This document shows, one piece after another, positions 1 through 6,178 of a stretch of DNA of 14,875 bases (position 1 is the stretch's first letter; each line of letters opens with the position of its first letter). The notes beneath the pieces were generated by a model, which ran no database searches, was not told where the DNA came from, and was given only the letters and a program-made list of their open reading frames with translations. A program made the position numbers and the translations under genes. The DNA is from Parcubacteria group bacterium Athens0416_74. Lineage in GTDB: Bacteria > Patescibacteriota > Minisyncoccia > Phycocordibacterales > UBA2100. The stretch covers positions 1 through 14,875 of the forward strand of contig VMEY01000012.1 of assembly GCA_007375785.1 (NCBI GenBank), in the 5' to 3' direction.

Positions 1-1229
1 CCGTCATCGTCGCCGGCGCCAGCGAACCCGGCACGCCCCAGACGGTAGCTGCGGCCAGCCACCTCGCCACAAACGCCCTGGCCCGGCTGCGTCCGGATGG
101 CGCTCGCTGCCGCTGCGGCCTGCCCGGCGAAGGCGTTCGCGATCGGATGACCAGCGCCCAGTTCCAGTGCGGCGGCGATTGCCAGCCATGGCTGTGGATC
201 GCCGCCGTCCATCGCGCGCGCCTCGATCAGCCGGGGCCGACCCAAGGTCAGCGTGCCGGTCTTGTCCAGCACCACCGTGTCCACCCGTGCCAGTGACTCC
301 AGTGCGTCCGGCCCCAGTGCCAGCACGCCCATCCGCGCCAGCGTGCCGTGCGCCGTGGCCAGCGCCGCCGGTACCGCCAGCGACAGTGCGCAGGGACAGC
401 TCACCACCAGCACCGCCAGCGCGATCTCGAAGGCACGCCCGGGTTCGATCCGGTACCAGGCCAGGAACACCAGGATCGCGATCACGAACAGCGCGGATAC
501 GAAGCGCGTGGCCACGGCATCGGCCAGCCGCGCCGCGCGCGGCCGCTGGGCCTGTGCCTTTTCGACCGCACGGGTGAGCTGGGACAGCCGGGTGTCGCTG
601 CCGGTGCGCACCACCCGCAGCCGTGCCGCCGCCTCCCGGCATACGCTGCCGGCATACAGCGCCTCGCCCGGCGCCTTGGCGACCGGGGCCGACTCGCCGG
701 TGAGCAGCGATTCGTCGAACGAGGCGGCCGAGGCCAGCAGCTCGCCGTCGGCCGGCACCGCCTCGCCGGCCCCCACCTCGATCAGGTCGCCGGCCGCCAG
801 CGCCACGACCGGAACCTGCTCGCGGCCAGCCGCGGTGATCCGCCAGGCCAGCGCCGGCTGCGCCCGGGCGAGCGTGTCGAGCCGGGCGCTGGCCTGGCGC
901 CGCGCCATCTGTTCCAGGAAGCGCGCGGCCAGCAGGAACAGCACTCGCCACCAGGGTGTCCATGCCCGGCCGCCGGTGCCGCAGCTCCGCCGCCATCCCG
1001 GCAATGAATGGCCAGCCCGAGAAGAACACCACGGGCGTGGACACCAGGAAGGTGATCCAGCGGAAGAAGCGGGCCGGGAGAGCGCCGCGACGGCTCCCAC
1101 GAGGGCGACGAGCGCGGAGACGAGGAGCACCCGCCAATACAGCTCGGCAAGAGGACGCATGTTCTCCGGTTCGTGACGCGCCTCATAGAAGGCGCTCAGA
1201 GAATTCCATATGTGCGTGAGGGAGTTCAT
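1..1229 (-). CDS. Chimeric open frame: N-terminus of a fourth pilus-operon protein joined to a CcoI/FixI-like copper P-type ATPase fragment (runs off the window)
   Basis: One minus-strand frame is open from an ATG at 1229 to the window edge, but its parts do not belong together. The first ~50 codons (1229 to ~1078) give a small soluble start (MNSLTHIWNSL) and one membrane helix (VLLVSALVALVGAVAAL). The ATG overlaps the pilO-like stop as ATGA, so this is the natural fourth gene of the pilMNO set, in the place of pilP, though I cannot confirm PilP homology. From ~1078 to 946 the ATPase reads in a different frame (FFRWITFLVSTPVVFFSGWP, then PGMDTLVA). From ~944 to 1 it reads in this frame with P1B-ATPase motifs: TGES, membrane SCPCALSL, phosphorylation site DKTGTLT and GHPIA. 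GC jumps sharply at ~1078. The CPC motif and the FFSGWPF segment suggest copper export of the CcoI type. I read the whole as an assembly chimera, not a functional fusion. Confidence 0.75.
   Translation of the reverse strand, partial: MNSLTHIWNSLSAFYEARHEPENMRPLAELYWRVLLVSALVALVGAVAALSRPASSAGSPSWCPRPWCSSRAGHSLPGWRRSCGTGGRAWTPWWRVLFLLAARFLEQMARRQASARLDTLARAQPALAWRITAAGREQVPVVALAAGDLIEVGAGEAVPADGELLASAASFDESLLTGESAPVAKAPGEALYAGSVCREAAARLRVVRTGSDTRLSQLTRAVEKAQAQRPRAARLADAVATRFVSALFVIAILVFLAWYRIEPGRAFEIALAVLVVSCPCALSLAVPAALATAHGTLARMGVLALGPDALESLARVDTVVLDKTGTLTLGRPRLIEARAMDGGDPQPWLAIAAALELGAGHPIANAFAGQAAAAASAIRTQPGQGVCGEVAGRSYRLGRAGFAGAGDDD
1070..1088. other. Sequence junction between GC-rich ATPase DNA and CPR pilus operon
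   Basis: Left of this point both reading and composition fit a GC-rich proteobacterial ATPase gene; right of it they fit the pilus operon. Both reading frames run into the same bases, so the exact crossover can only be placed within a few nucleotides. No inverted repeats, target duplication, integrase or tRNA is present at the join. Confidence 0.7.
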
Positions 1230-1777
1230 GATGCGATATCAGCGGTCGTATAAATCCGAAGCCGAATAGTCGTCCGCCACGGCTGCTTCGCTCCTTCTAT
1301 CGATTGAGCTCGTTCAAACTCAAATTGTTCTACGCGCGAAAAGCCGGGGAATTTTTCAAGTACGCGCACGAGCTGCACAACACCCGAGAATGAGCCTTCT
1401 CCCTGCACAATAAACGCCACGCTGTTCAAGGGCGCGCCGCCGGGAATATCTTTCGGATTGCCCGCGGGTATCGCGGCATTTACTTTTGCGGCGACACCGA
1501 TGCTTCGCCCTGCCGCCTCGATAGCATTGGCGATGGACACGATTTCACTGCGCGACAACGTCTCAAGGTTTGCACGATCAGTCTCTGTCTCACGCGCCAG
1601 CGATTTGAGACGGGAGGCGTACGCAGCTTGCGCTGTCTTCTGCTCCGCGCTCTGGACGCTCGCCCCTCTCACCTTCGCCTCATCCCGCAGCCACAGACTT
1701 CCATACACCACGCCGCCCCATGCGACGATGGCGAGCATTAGTGCAATCCACGAAAGGTATGTAATGGTTTTATGCAT
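1226..1777 (-). CDS. pilO: PilO-like type IV pilus inner-membrane assembly protein
   Basis: This 183-residue protein has the PilO layout: a short cytoplasmic start, one membrane helix at about residues 8-28 (LSWIALMLAIVAWGGVVYGS), a helical stretch rich in Ala, Glu and Lys to about residue 75, then an alpha/beta domain (VAFIVQGEGSFSGVVQLVRV and FSRVEQFEFER) matching the ferredoxin-like fold of PilO. PilO pairs with PilN and, through PilM, links the pilus motor to the membrane complex. It starts 3 nt after the pilN-like stop, and its own stop overlaps the next start (ATGA), so it is translated within the operon. No clear Shine-Dalgarno sequence precedes it. Sequence similarity across PilO proteins is low, so the call rests on topology plus its place after pilM and pilN. 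Confidence 0.75.
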   Translation of the reverse strand: MHKTITYLSWIALMLAIVAWGGVVYGSLWLRDEAKVRGASVQSAEQKTAQAAYASRLKSLARETETDRANLETLSRSEIVSIANAIEAAGRSIGVAAKVNAAIPAGNPKDIPGGAPLNSVAFIVQGEGSFSGVVQLVRVLEKFPGFSRVEQFEFERAQSIEGAKQPWRTTIRLRIYTTADIAS

Positions 1778-1780
1778 AGT

Positions 1781-2299
1781 TTAGAAAGTGCCCGAGAATA
1801 CAATCGAGAATCCCCCTCCTTCTGAGCCGACGAGCGCCCCTACCGGCACTGATACAGAGGTGTAGAGACCTGAGTTGGTGAGCGCATCTTTGTACGCACT
1901 GACTTGGTCACGACTCGCCGCACCGACAAAGGTAACTCGCCCCTCGTCTTCGCCCCCCATGTATATCACTCGTGTAATACGCACACCTGCAGGCTTGGCT
2001 GCGAGCGCCGCTTCGACGGCGCTCGCCGCCGACGATGTTACAGCCAGAACTGGCCTCAGCTCACGAATAAGAAATTGACTCCTCTCGAGAGCAAACGCGT
2101 TTGTGCGGTCTTCCTCAAGAGCGACATCTGCGCCCTCCTCGGAAGATGTCGCTATCTGCAGAGCGACGTAGCTTGGGAAAAGTGTGAGCGCCGTGGCGGC
2201 AGCGAGCCCGAGGAGTACGAGACTCGTGACGAGAACGAGCCTGGAGCGATACATTGCCCATACTTTTTTCTGCGATGTGATTGGTAGTACGTTTGCCAT
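1781..2299 (-). CDS. pilN: PilN-like type IV pilus inner-membrane assembly protein
   Basis: The protein (172 residues) begins with a short N-terminal segment (MANVLPITSQKKVWAMYRSR) standing in the place of the PilM-binding PilN tail, followed by a membrane helix at about residues 21-42 and an extracytoplasmic domain (VRITRVIYMGG, RVTFVGAASRDQVSAYKDAL) typical of Fimbrial_assembly/PilN proteins. In known systems PilN binds PilM in the cytoplasm and PilO outside the membrane. Its ATG lies 2 nt beyond the stop of the pilM-like frame and the following pilO-like gene is 3 nt away, so the three are one transcript. The canonical INLLP tail motif is not seen; VLPIT may be a divergent version. Identification depends partly on the neighbours. 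Confidence 0.75.
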   Translation of the reverse strand: MANVLPITSQKKVWAMYRSRLVLVTSLVLLGLAAATALTLFPSYVALQIATSSEEGADVALEEDRTNAFALERSQFLIRELRPVLAVTSSAASAVEAALAAKPAGVRITRVIYMGGEDEGRVTFVGAASRDQVSAYKDALTNSGLYTSVSVPVGALVGSEGGGFSIVFSGTF

Positions 2300-2301
2300 A
2301 T

Positions 2302-3237
2302 TTAGATGCCGCGCAGCGCAAGGCCCACAGCGGTCGCGAATTGCAGAGACTCTCGTTTATCTATTGGAGGGACGTAGTCTTCAAATTTCGTCACATGTTG
2401 CCACACATTTCCTATCTCTGTAGGTGCATGCACTCTTCCCGCAATGTATTCGGGTAGTCCGTGTAAGTTTGCGCTGCCTCCGATGAGAACGACCTTGCCC
2501 ACCGGGGTCATGCGTTCACCTTTTTCGTTGCGACGCGTATCCCAATAGTGATAGTGTCGCGCGACTTCATCCGCGAGCGCGGAAGCAACACCGCTCACGA
2601 CTTCCAGACCTTTTGCGAGCTTTCCCTCAGTCGGAACAAGGCCGTGCTCATTCTTAAAATTCTCTGCTTCTTCGGGCGTGAGGGAGAGCGACTGTATGAG
2701 CGCTGAGGTCATGAGATCGCCCCCCACTTCGACGGTGGATGTAAAGATCGGGTACCCGTGCTTTACGACCGCAAAGCCCGTGCGTGCGCGACCAAAGTCG
2801 ACAAGCAGTGTTATCGGCTCATCGGTAGTGCGCAGTGATACCGCTCGCGCAATAGAGCGAGCCTCAATCTCGAGCGAGAGAAGTGTTATCCCCGCTTTTT
2901 CAAATGACTCTGTGTACGCTTCCGCGACTTCTCTCGGAAATACCACGACGCTTATTTCGTCGTCGACCTCCGTGTCACGAGGAAGGATGACGCTGTAATC
3001 GTAGACAGCGGCGGACGGCGGTATCGGCACACGGTCTTCGAATTCAAACTCAATCATGCGGAGTGTCTGTTGGCGCGAAGTTCCGCGCGGTACGTGCATA
3101 CCAAAGACGTACGCCGCTTCCTCCGGCAGTGCCGCATGAGCGCTTGAGACTCCTCCCAGCTCCGAGCGCACATGACGCAAGGCAGCCGTGATACTCCAGC
3201 GATTTCTCGAAATGCAGAGAGCGAAGTAAGATATCAA
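2302..3237 (-). CDS. pilM: PilM, actin-like pilus assembly ATPase: C-terminal part of a disrupted gene
   Basis: From about position 3183 downward this frame is a normal PilM body: ALRHVRSELGG, an SHS2-type region (RMIEFEFEDRVPIPPS), the second phosphate-binding segment (LLVDFGRARTGFAVV), and the adenosine segment (VVLIGGSANLHGLPEYI), ending GLALRGI. PilM is the cytoplasmic actin-fold protein that recruits PilN. The first ~19 codons, from a TTG at 3237, are not PilM. They are the antisense of the ruvX 3' end, carried by an exact 59-bp inverted copy. The true N-terminus lies upstream in another frame (3234-3434). As read here, about 20 residues of PilM are replaced and the frame is broken. Either the gene is damaged or this stretch is misassembled; the intact state on both sides favours misassembly. 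Confidence 0.8.
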   Translation of the reverse strand: MISYFALCISRNRWSITAALRHVRSELGGVSSAHAALPEEAAYVFGMHVPRGTSRQQTLRMIEFEFEDRVPIPPSAAVYDYSVILPRDTEVDDEISVVVFPREVAEAYTESFEKAGITLLSLEIEARSIARAVSLRTTDEPITLLVDFGRARTGFAVVKHGYPIFTSTVEVGGDLMTSALIQSLSLTPEEAENFKNEHGLVPTEGKLAKGLEVVSGVASALADEVARHYHYWDTRRNEKGERMTPVGKVVLIGGSANLHGLPEYIAGRVHAPTEIGNVWQHVTKFEDYVPPIDKRESLQFATAVGLALRGI

Positions 3238-3239
3238 TA
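3181..3239. repeat. 59-bp perfect inverted repeat, copy inside pilM
   Basis: This segment is the exact reverse complement of 3808-3866, with mismatches immediately outside both ends. It interrupts the pilM coding sequence and changes its frame. In its other copy it makes sense as the last codons of ruvX, the spacer and the first base of the next start codon, so the copy here is the displaced one. Confidence 0.95.
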
Positions 3240-3434
3240 CATTTCACCGTACGTGATGATGCGGTGCGTCTCGGGTTGCGGAGAAAGTACCATCCATTTA
3301 ATAGATGAGTCCGAGATGTCGATGCCTGCCGCCGGAGGCGTGAGCAAAGATGGCGTGGGAAAAGCGCGCGTGAGTGCGTGAGAAAGAGAACGGGTCCGCT
3401 GTGCAAAAGCAGACTGCCCTGAGGACAAACTCAT
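3234..3434 (-). CDS. pilM: PilM, actin-like pilus assembly ATPase: N-terminal part of a disrupted gene
   Basis: This 66-residue frame carries the PilM start: a Ser/Thr/Ala-rich leader, then PPAAGIDISDSSIKWMVL, the first phosphate-binding loop of the actin-like ATPase fold, followed by HRIITYGEMY. It then stops at a TGA that lies inside the 59-bp inverted copy of ruvX. The rest of PilM continues in a different frame from about 3183. The ATG at 3434 is supported by a TGGTATAAT extended -10 element ending 7 nt upstream. The gene is 29 nt from the preceding tRNA-binding gene, a wider gap than elsewhere in the operon, consistent with an internal promoter for the pil genes. If the interruption is an artefact, the real protein would run from 3434 to 2302. 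Confidence 0.75.
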   Translation of the reverse strand: MSLSSGQSAFAQRTRSLSHALTRAFPTPSLLTPPAAGIDISDSSIKWMVLSPQPETHRIITYGEMY

Positions 3435-3441
3435 AAGCGCA

Positions 3442-3450
3442 ATTATACCA
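3442..3450 (-). promoter_or_regulatory. Extended -10 promoter element for pilM
   Basis: The minus strand reads TGGTATAAT, a perfect TATAAT with an upstream TGn extension. It ends 7 nt before the pilM ATG, so transcription would start at or within a base or two of the start codon. No convincing -35 is seen, which extended -10 promoters do not require. Confidence 0.65.
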
Positions 3451-3463
3451 AGAGAAAGTCGTG

Positions 3464-3808
3464 CTACTTTGCTTTCGTACCTTTTTCTACAGCTCTTTCC
3501 GGCTGCAACAGTGCGAGTCCCTTAGAATCGGAGAGTGCCAGCAACATTCCTTGACTCTCCACACCTCGCAACATGCGCGGCGCCAGGTTCACAATGTACG
3601 GGAGCTGTTTCCCCACGAGCTCCTCGGGCTTCTTCCACTCTGCGATACCGGAAACTATCGTGCGGATACCTCCGCCAGTTGGCGGATCACCAAAATCGAT
3701 GGTGCATTTGATGAGTTTGTCCGTCTCGGGCACAAGCTCCGCGGCAATCACGGTGCCTATGCGGATTTCCAGCTTTGCAAAATCGTCGTATGTAATCTCG
3801 TCGGCCAT
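3464..3808 (-). CDS. Stand-alone tRNA-binding domain protein (MetRS C-terminal / Trbp111 type)
   Basis: At 114 residues this is a complete single OB-fold tRNA-binding domain as found at the C-terminus of methionyl-tRNA synthetase and in free-standing Trbp111/CsaA proteins. Diagnostic stretches are FAKLEIRIGTVIAAE at about residues 10-24, IRTIVSGIAEW in the middle, and LPYIVNLAPRMLRGVESQGM towards the end. Such proteins dimerise and bind the outside corner of tRNAs. It may act as the separate beta part of a MetRS that lacks this domain, which cannot be tested here because metG is not in the window. The ATG lies 9 nt after the ruvX stop in the same direction. Its first base is the edge of the 59-bp inverted repeat, but its coding sequence is intact. 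Confidence 0.85.
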   Translation of the reverse strand: MADEITYDDFAKLEIRIGTVIAAELVPETDKLIKCTIDFGDPPTGGGIRTIVSGIAEWKKPEELVGKQLPYIVNLAPRMLRGVESQGMLLALSDSKGLALLQPERAVEKGTKAK

Positions 3809-3866
3809 ATTGATATCTTACTTCGCTCTCTGCATTTCGAGAAATCGCTGGAGTATCACGGCTGCC
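3808..3866. repeat. 59-bp perfect inverted repeat, copy at the end of ruvX
   Basis: This is the parental copy. It covers the last codons of ruvX with the stop, the 9-nt spacer, and the first base of the next ATG, all of which are sensible coding context. The reverse complement at 3181-3239 is identical over 59 bases. The two copies flank 568 bp holding the tRNA-binding gene and the pilM N-terminus. Confidence 0.95.
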
Positions 3867-4207
3867 GCGACTGAGTCGTCGTGTGGCGCGCCCTCCGGTG
3901 CATATCGTGACGCCTCGATAGAGCTCCCTGCCTCAAACGCGCGCTCGACGGGAACACGAGTCTCTTTTTTGAGCATCTCGATGAACGCATCGACATCATC
4001 TGTCACGGGATTCCGGAGCCCTGAATAGCTCATCGTGTCTCCAACTACAATGCAGCCAATTTTTTGCTCTTCGATATCTCTCTTGAGCAGCGAGAGTACC
4101 TGTTTATTGTTATCGAGAATTGCACGCGGAAACGCAATCGAGCCATCTTCGTCGGACATTGCGACGCCAATGCGCTTTGCGCCAAAATCAATTCCTAAGT
4201 ACCTCAT
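3818..4207 (-). CDS. ruvX: RuvX/YqgF family Holliday-junction resolvase-like protein
   Basis: This 129-residue RNase H-fold protein opens with MRYLGIDFGAKRIGVAMSD, the family signature with the first catalytic Asp at residue 7. It continues with an IGCIVVGDTMSYSG strand and ends with DDSVAAAVILQRFLEM, which carries the conserved C-terminal acidic residue. The middle VERAFEAGSSIEA replaces the more usual DERLTS version, a common variation. Family members are implicated in pre-16S rRNA processing and Holliday junction resolution. The gene starts 3 nt after the RibL-like stop, and AGGA about 8 nt upstream of the ATG is a plausible ribosome-binding site. It lies in the same run as flavin and pilus genes, with no functional link apparent. 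Its 3' end was the source of the inverted copy in pilM. Confidence 0.9.
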   Translation of the reverse strand: MRYLGIDFGAKRIGVAMSDEDGSIAFPRAILDNNKQVLSLLKRDIEEQKIGCIVVGDTMSYSGLRNPVTDDVDAFIEMLKKETRVPVERAFEAGSSIEASRYAPEGAPHDDSVAAAVILQRFLEMQRAK

Positions 4208-4210
4208 GTA

Positions 4211-4624
4211 TTAATCCTGCGCCAAGAAAGAGGTTTTGTACATCTCGGGTTTGTATGCGGTTAGCCGTGTCACTTTCGTATTGAGTCCCGCACGCCGCAA
4301 ATCGTCTTCAAGTGTTTGGACATACTCCCCTTCTTGGTCGTACCCGAGCGCGATGATGTCGGGCTTTGCTTCCAGAATGTGCGCGATATACCCCTCTGTA
4401 TCACCAAGTACTGCTTCATCGACGAGCTCGCTCGCACTCACGAGTGCAAGCCTCTCGTTCTCCGAGCGGCGCGGGTGATTTCCTTTTATGCGCGCGACAG
4501 CCCCATCGCGCGCAATTGAGACGATGAGTGTCGGCTCTGATGCGAGCGAACGCGCCTGGCGAAATAAGTCGAGATGCCCCTCATGGAGCATATCGAAAGT
4601 CCCAAAGACCATGACGCGTGCCAT
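4211..4624 (-). CDS. RibL-like FAD synthetase (cytidylyltransferase-fold nucleotidyltransferase)
   Basis: The 137-residue sequence is a single nucleotidyltransferase domain with GTFDMLHEGH at residues 8-17 (the HxGH nucleotide-binding site), IARDGAVARIKG, and the lysine-free KPDIIALGYDQEG segment. The order IARD, E-x-x-R (ENERLALV), AVLG, KPDII-LG-DQ is that of archaeal RibL FAD synthetase, which uses FMN and ATP. The same fold includes TagD glycerol-3-phosphate cytidylyltransferases. RibL is favoured here because the gene abuts lumazine synthase with no spacer and lies in a module with riboflavin synthase and a stand-alone riboflavin kinase that lacks the usual adenylyltransferase half. The start is fixed by the ATG directly following the ribH TAG. 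Enzyme class is sure; exact substrate is inferred from context. Confidence 0.75.
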   Translation of the reverse strand: MARVMVFGTFDMLHEGHLDLFRQARSLASEPTLIVSIARDGAVARIKGNHPRRSENERLALVSASELVDEAVLGDTEGYIAHILEAKPDIIALGYDQEGEYVQTLEDDLRRAGLNTKVTRLTAYKPEMYKTSFLAQD

Positions 4625-5089
4625 CTATGTGAGGAGGGCGGCACGCATAGCGGCGATGGCCGCCTTTTCGCCGTGATTTGTTTTGCCGCGAGAGCGTGCT
4701 TTCGCCTGTGCGAGATTGTTTGTCGTCAGGATGCCGAGCGAAATTGGCTTTCCATACTTGATGGTAAGACTCGTGAGCCCGTTGAAGACGGCGGATGCGA
4801 TGTGTTTGTCGTGGTCGGTCTCACCCTTCACGATGCAGCCGATGGTGATAATCGCATCCGGTTTTTTGCTTCGCAGCAAGAGCTCGCTCGCATACGTGAG
4901 ATCGAAAGAGCCGTATACGTGGTGCACGGTGACATTTTTCTCTTTGACGCCCCATTCCTGAAGTACCTTGAGAGCACCCTCCAGCATGCCTCCGGTGATA
5001 TCGGGGTTAAAGTCGGCGACGGCAATGCCGATTCTCAATTTCGATGCGTTCTGTACCTGCTCTTTTTTGAGAAATTCCTTTCGTAACAT
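4625..5089 (-). CDS. ribH: 6,7-dimethyl-8-ribityllumazine synthase
   Basis: RibH condenses 3,4-dihydroxy-2-butanone 4-phosphate with 5-amino-6-ribitylaminouracil, the penultimate step of riboflavin synthesis. At 154 residues the length is standard. Visible signatures are VADFNPDITGGMLEGA (residues 24-39, with the FN that binds the pyrimidine), YGSFDL (59-64), GCIVKGETDHDKH (84-96, phosphate loop and catalytic-site His), and LGILTTNNLAQAKARS near the end. Position 65 is Thr where most RibH have Pro (GSFELP), a small deviation. It follows ribE by 12 nt and touches the RibL-like gene with no gap, so translation of the two is probably coupled. Genes for the earlier steps (ribA, ribB, ribD) are not in this window. 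Confidence 0.93.
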   Translation of the reverse strand: MLRKEFLKKEQVQNASKLRIGIAVADFNPDITGGMLEGALKVLQEWGVKEKNVTVHHVYGSFDLTYASELLLRSKKPDAIITIGCIVKGETDHDKHIASAVFNGLTSLTIKYGKPISLGILTTNNLAQAKARSRGKTNHGEKAAIAAMRAALLT

Positions 5090-5101
5090 ACAGGCACCGT
5101 A

Positions 5102-5686
5102 TCACTTCTTTCTTAGTCCAGCCAGATAGGAAGCGGAGTGGTCGAATTCGACATTTACCACATCCCCCACCGTGAGCAATCCGAGATTCGTCGAAGAGAG
5201 TGTGTGTGGGATAAGCGCAAGCGTGACATTGGGTCCGTGCTTGCGTGCAATCGTGAGGCTCACGCCATTGAGAGCAATCGAGCCGTGAAGCACCGCCTGC
5301 CCTGCGAGAAGCGCACTCGGCTTGATGGTAATCTCTTTCGACTTTCCAAGTGCACGAAGCTCGCGCACAGGTGTCGAAGCATCGACATGTCCCTGCACGG
5401 GGTGCCCATCAATTCGCTGGCCGTATTTGAGAGAACGCTCCAGATTGACCACCTGTCCTTTCGTAAGCGAGCCTGCTGCGGTCTTTGAGAGCGTCTCGGG
5501 CATGTATTCGACATCGAAAAACGCAGCCGATGTGCGGACGACCGTCGAACACACGCCATCGATATTGATGCTCTGCCCGAGCACGAGTTTCCATGTACGC
5601 GGCTTCTCGACGCGAACCCGAAGAATCCGTCCTTTTTTCTCGGTCTCGAGAACCCGTGTCTTCTTTTCTATGATTCCGGCAAACAT
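5102..5686 (-). CDS. ribE: Riboflavin synthase, alpha chain
   Basis: RibE converts two lumazine molecules to riboflavin plus the ribitylaminouracil used again by RibH. The protein has the two tandem lumazine-binding barrels. The first runs from MFAGII through GQSINIDGVCSTV (37-50), FDVEYMPETLSKT and VNLERSLKYGQRIDGH (80-95). The second runs from PVQGHVD through GSIALNGVSLTI (135-146), LIPHTLSSTNL and VVNVEFD. The conserved start MF is at 5686, giving 194 residues. An upstream in-frame TTG at 5695 adds only three residues and overlaps the riboflavin kinase stop, so the ATG is preferred. The gene lies 5 nt after the riboflavin kinase stop and 12 nt before ribH. Confidence 0.93.
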   Translation of the reverse strand: MFAGIIEKKTRVLETEKKGRILRVRVEKPRTWKLVLGQSINIDGVCSTVVRTSAAFFDVEYMPETLSKTAAGSLTKGQVVNLERSLKYGQRIDGHPVQGHVDASTPVRELRALGKSKEITIKPSALLAGQAVLHGSIALNGVSLTIARKHGPNVTLALIPHTLSSTNLGLLTVGDVVNVEFDHSASYLAGLRKK

Positions 5687-5691
5687 ACGGC

Positions 5692-6033
5692 TCAATTCTT
5701 AAAGTATTCCCTCGCTTTTGCAATGTCGTCGTCTATCGCCGATTTGAGTGTCTCATCATCGGAAAATGTCGCAGTCTCACGAATCTTCTCTACGAGCTCA
5801 ATCGACAACTGCCGACCATACACTCCCTCACTCAGCCCAAAAACATGTGCCTCTAGTAGCTTTCGTGAAGGGTCTGCAAAGGCCACCGCATGATATATAG
5901 TCTTATCGATTCGTACGACCGCGGCATATACACCACTTACCGACGGATCATCCTGTGTGATGTTTACCGTCGGATACCCGAGCGCTCTCGCTCGCTTGGA
6001 ACCTTCCTGCACCATTCCTTTATATAGAGTCAT
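5692..6033 (-). CDS. Stand-alone riboflavin kinase (C-terminal half of RibF only)
   Basis: This 113-residue protein matches only the kinase barrel of bacterial RibF. Key parts are ALGYPTVNIT at about residues 17-26 (the PTxN motif for Mg-ATP), SGVYAAVV, LEAHVFGLSEGVYGRQLSIE around 59-78 (containing the catalytic Glu region), and a terminal helix that ends DDIAKAREYF as in RibF. It makes FMN from riboflavin. Typical bacterial RibF is about 300 residues with an N-terminal FAD synthetase; here that half is absent and its job is plausibly done by the RibL-like gene three genes downstream. It is the first protein gene of the minus-strand run, 47 nt after the tRNA-Ser. A TAGTAA box 6 nt before the ATG is a weak candidate promoter. 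Confidence 0.85.
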   Translation of the reverse strand: MTLYKGMVQEGSKRARALGYPTVNITQDDPSVSGVYAAVVRIDKTIYHAVAFADPSRKLLEAHVFGLSEGVYGRQLSIELVEKIRETATFSDDETLKSAIDDDIAKAREYFKN

Positions 6034-6080
6034 GCGACTTTACTAGTGACCAAAATATTCAGGATGATGGATTTCATTTG

Positions 6081-6165
6081 CGGAGGGGGTGAGATTCGAA
6101 CTCACGGTGGGTTGCCCCACTCCTGTTTTCAAGACAGGTGCATTAGACCACTCTGCCACCCCTCC
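6081..6165 (-). tRNA. tRNA-Ser (anticodon UGA)
   Basis: The minus strand folds into an 85-nt type II tRNA. The 7-bp acceptor stem is GGAGGGG with CCCCTCC, the anticodon loop is CTTGAAA giving UGA, there is a long variable arm (AGTGGGGCAACCCACC region), and the T arm is GTGAG-TTCGAAT-CTCAC. The discriminator base is G, as normal for serine tRNAs. CCA is not encoded. The 47-nt distance to the riboflavin kinase gene allows a shared transcript. Confidence 0.95.
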
Positions 6166-6178
6166 CTCTGTAGCTGAT

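Noticed and set aside
167..1219. Several long plus-strand frames (167-577, 253-1176, 348-1007) and the minus frame 4-1137 in the GC-rich region
   Set aside because: They are shadows caused by few stop codons in high-GC DNA. The ATPase motifs TGES, SCPCAL and DKTGTLT all read in one minus-strand frame (944 to 1). Only the part of 4-1137 between ~1078 and 946 is genuine ATPase sequence.
3181..3866. Invertible DNA switch controlling pilM
   Set aside because: The inverted repeats could in principle flip the 568 bp between them, but flipping would put the pilM N-terminus and the tRNA-binding gene in the wrong orientation and would not rebuild pilM. No invertase is nearby.
6034..6080. FMN riboswitch ahead of the flavin genes
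   Set aside because: Only 47 nt separate the tRNA-Ser from the riboflavin kinase start, too short for an FMN aptamer, and none of its conserved pieces is seen.
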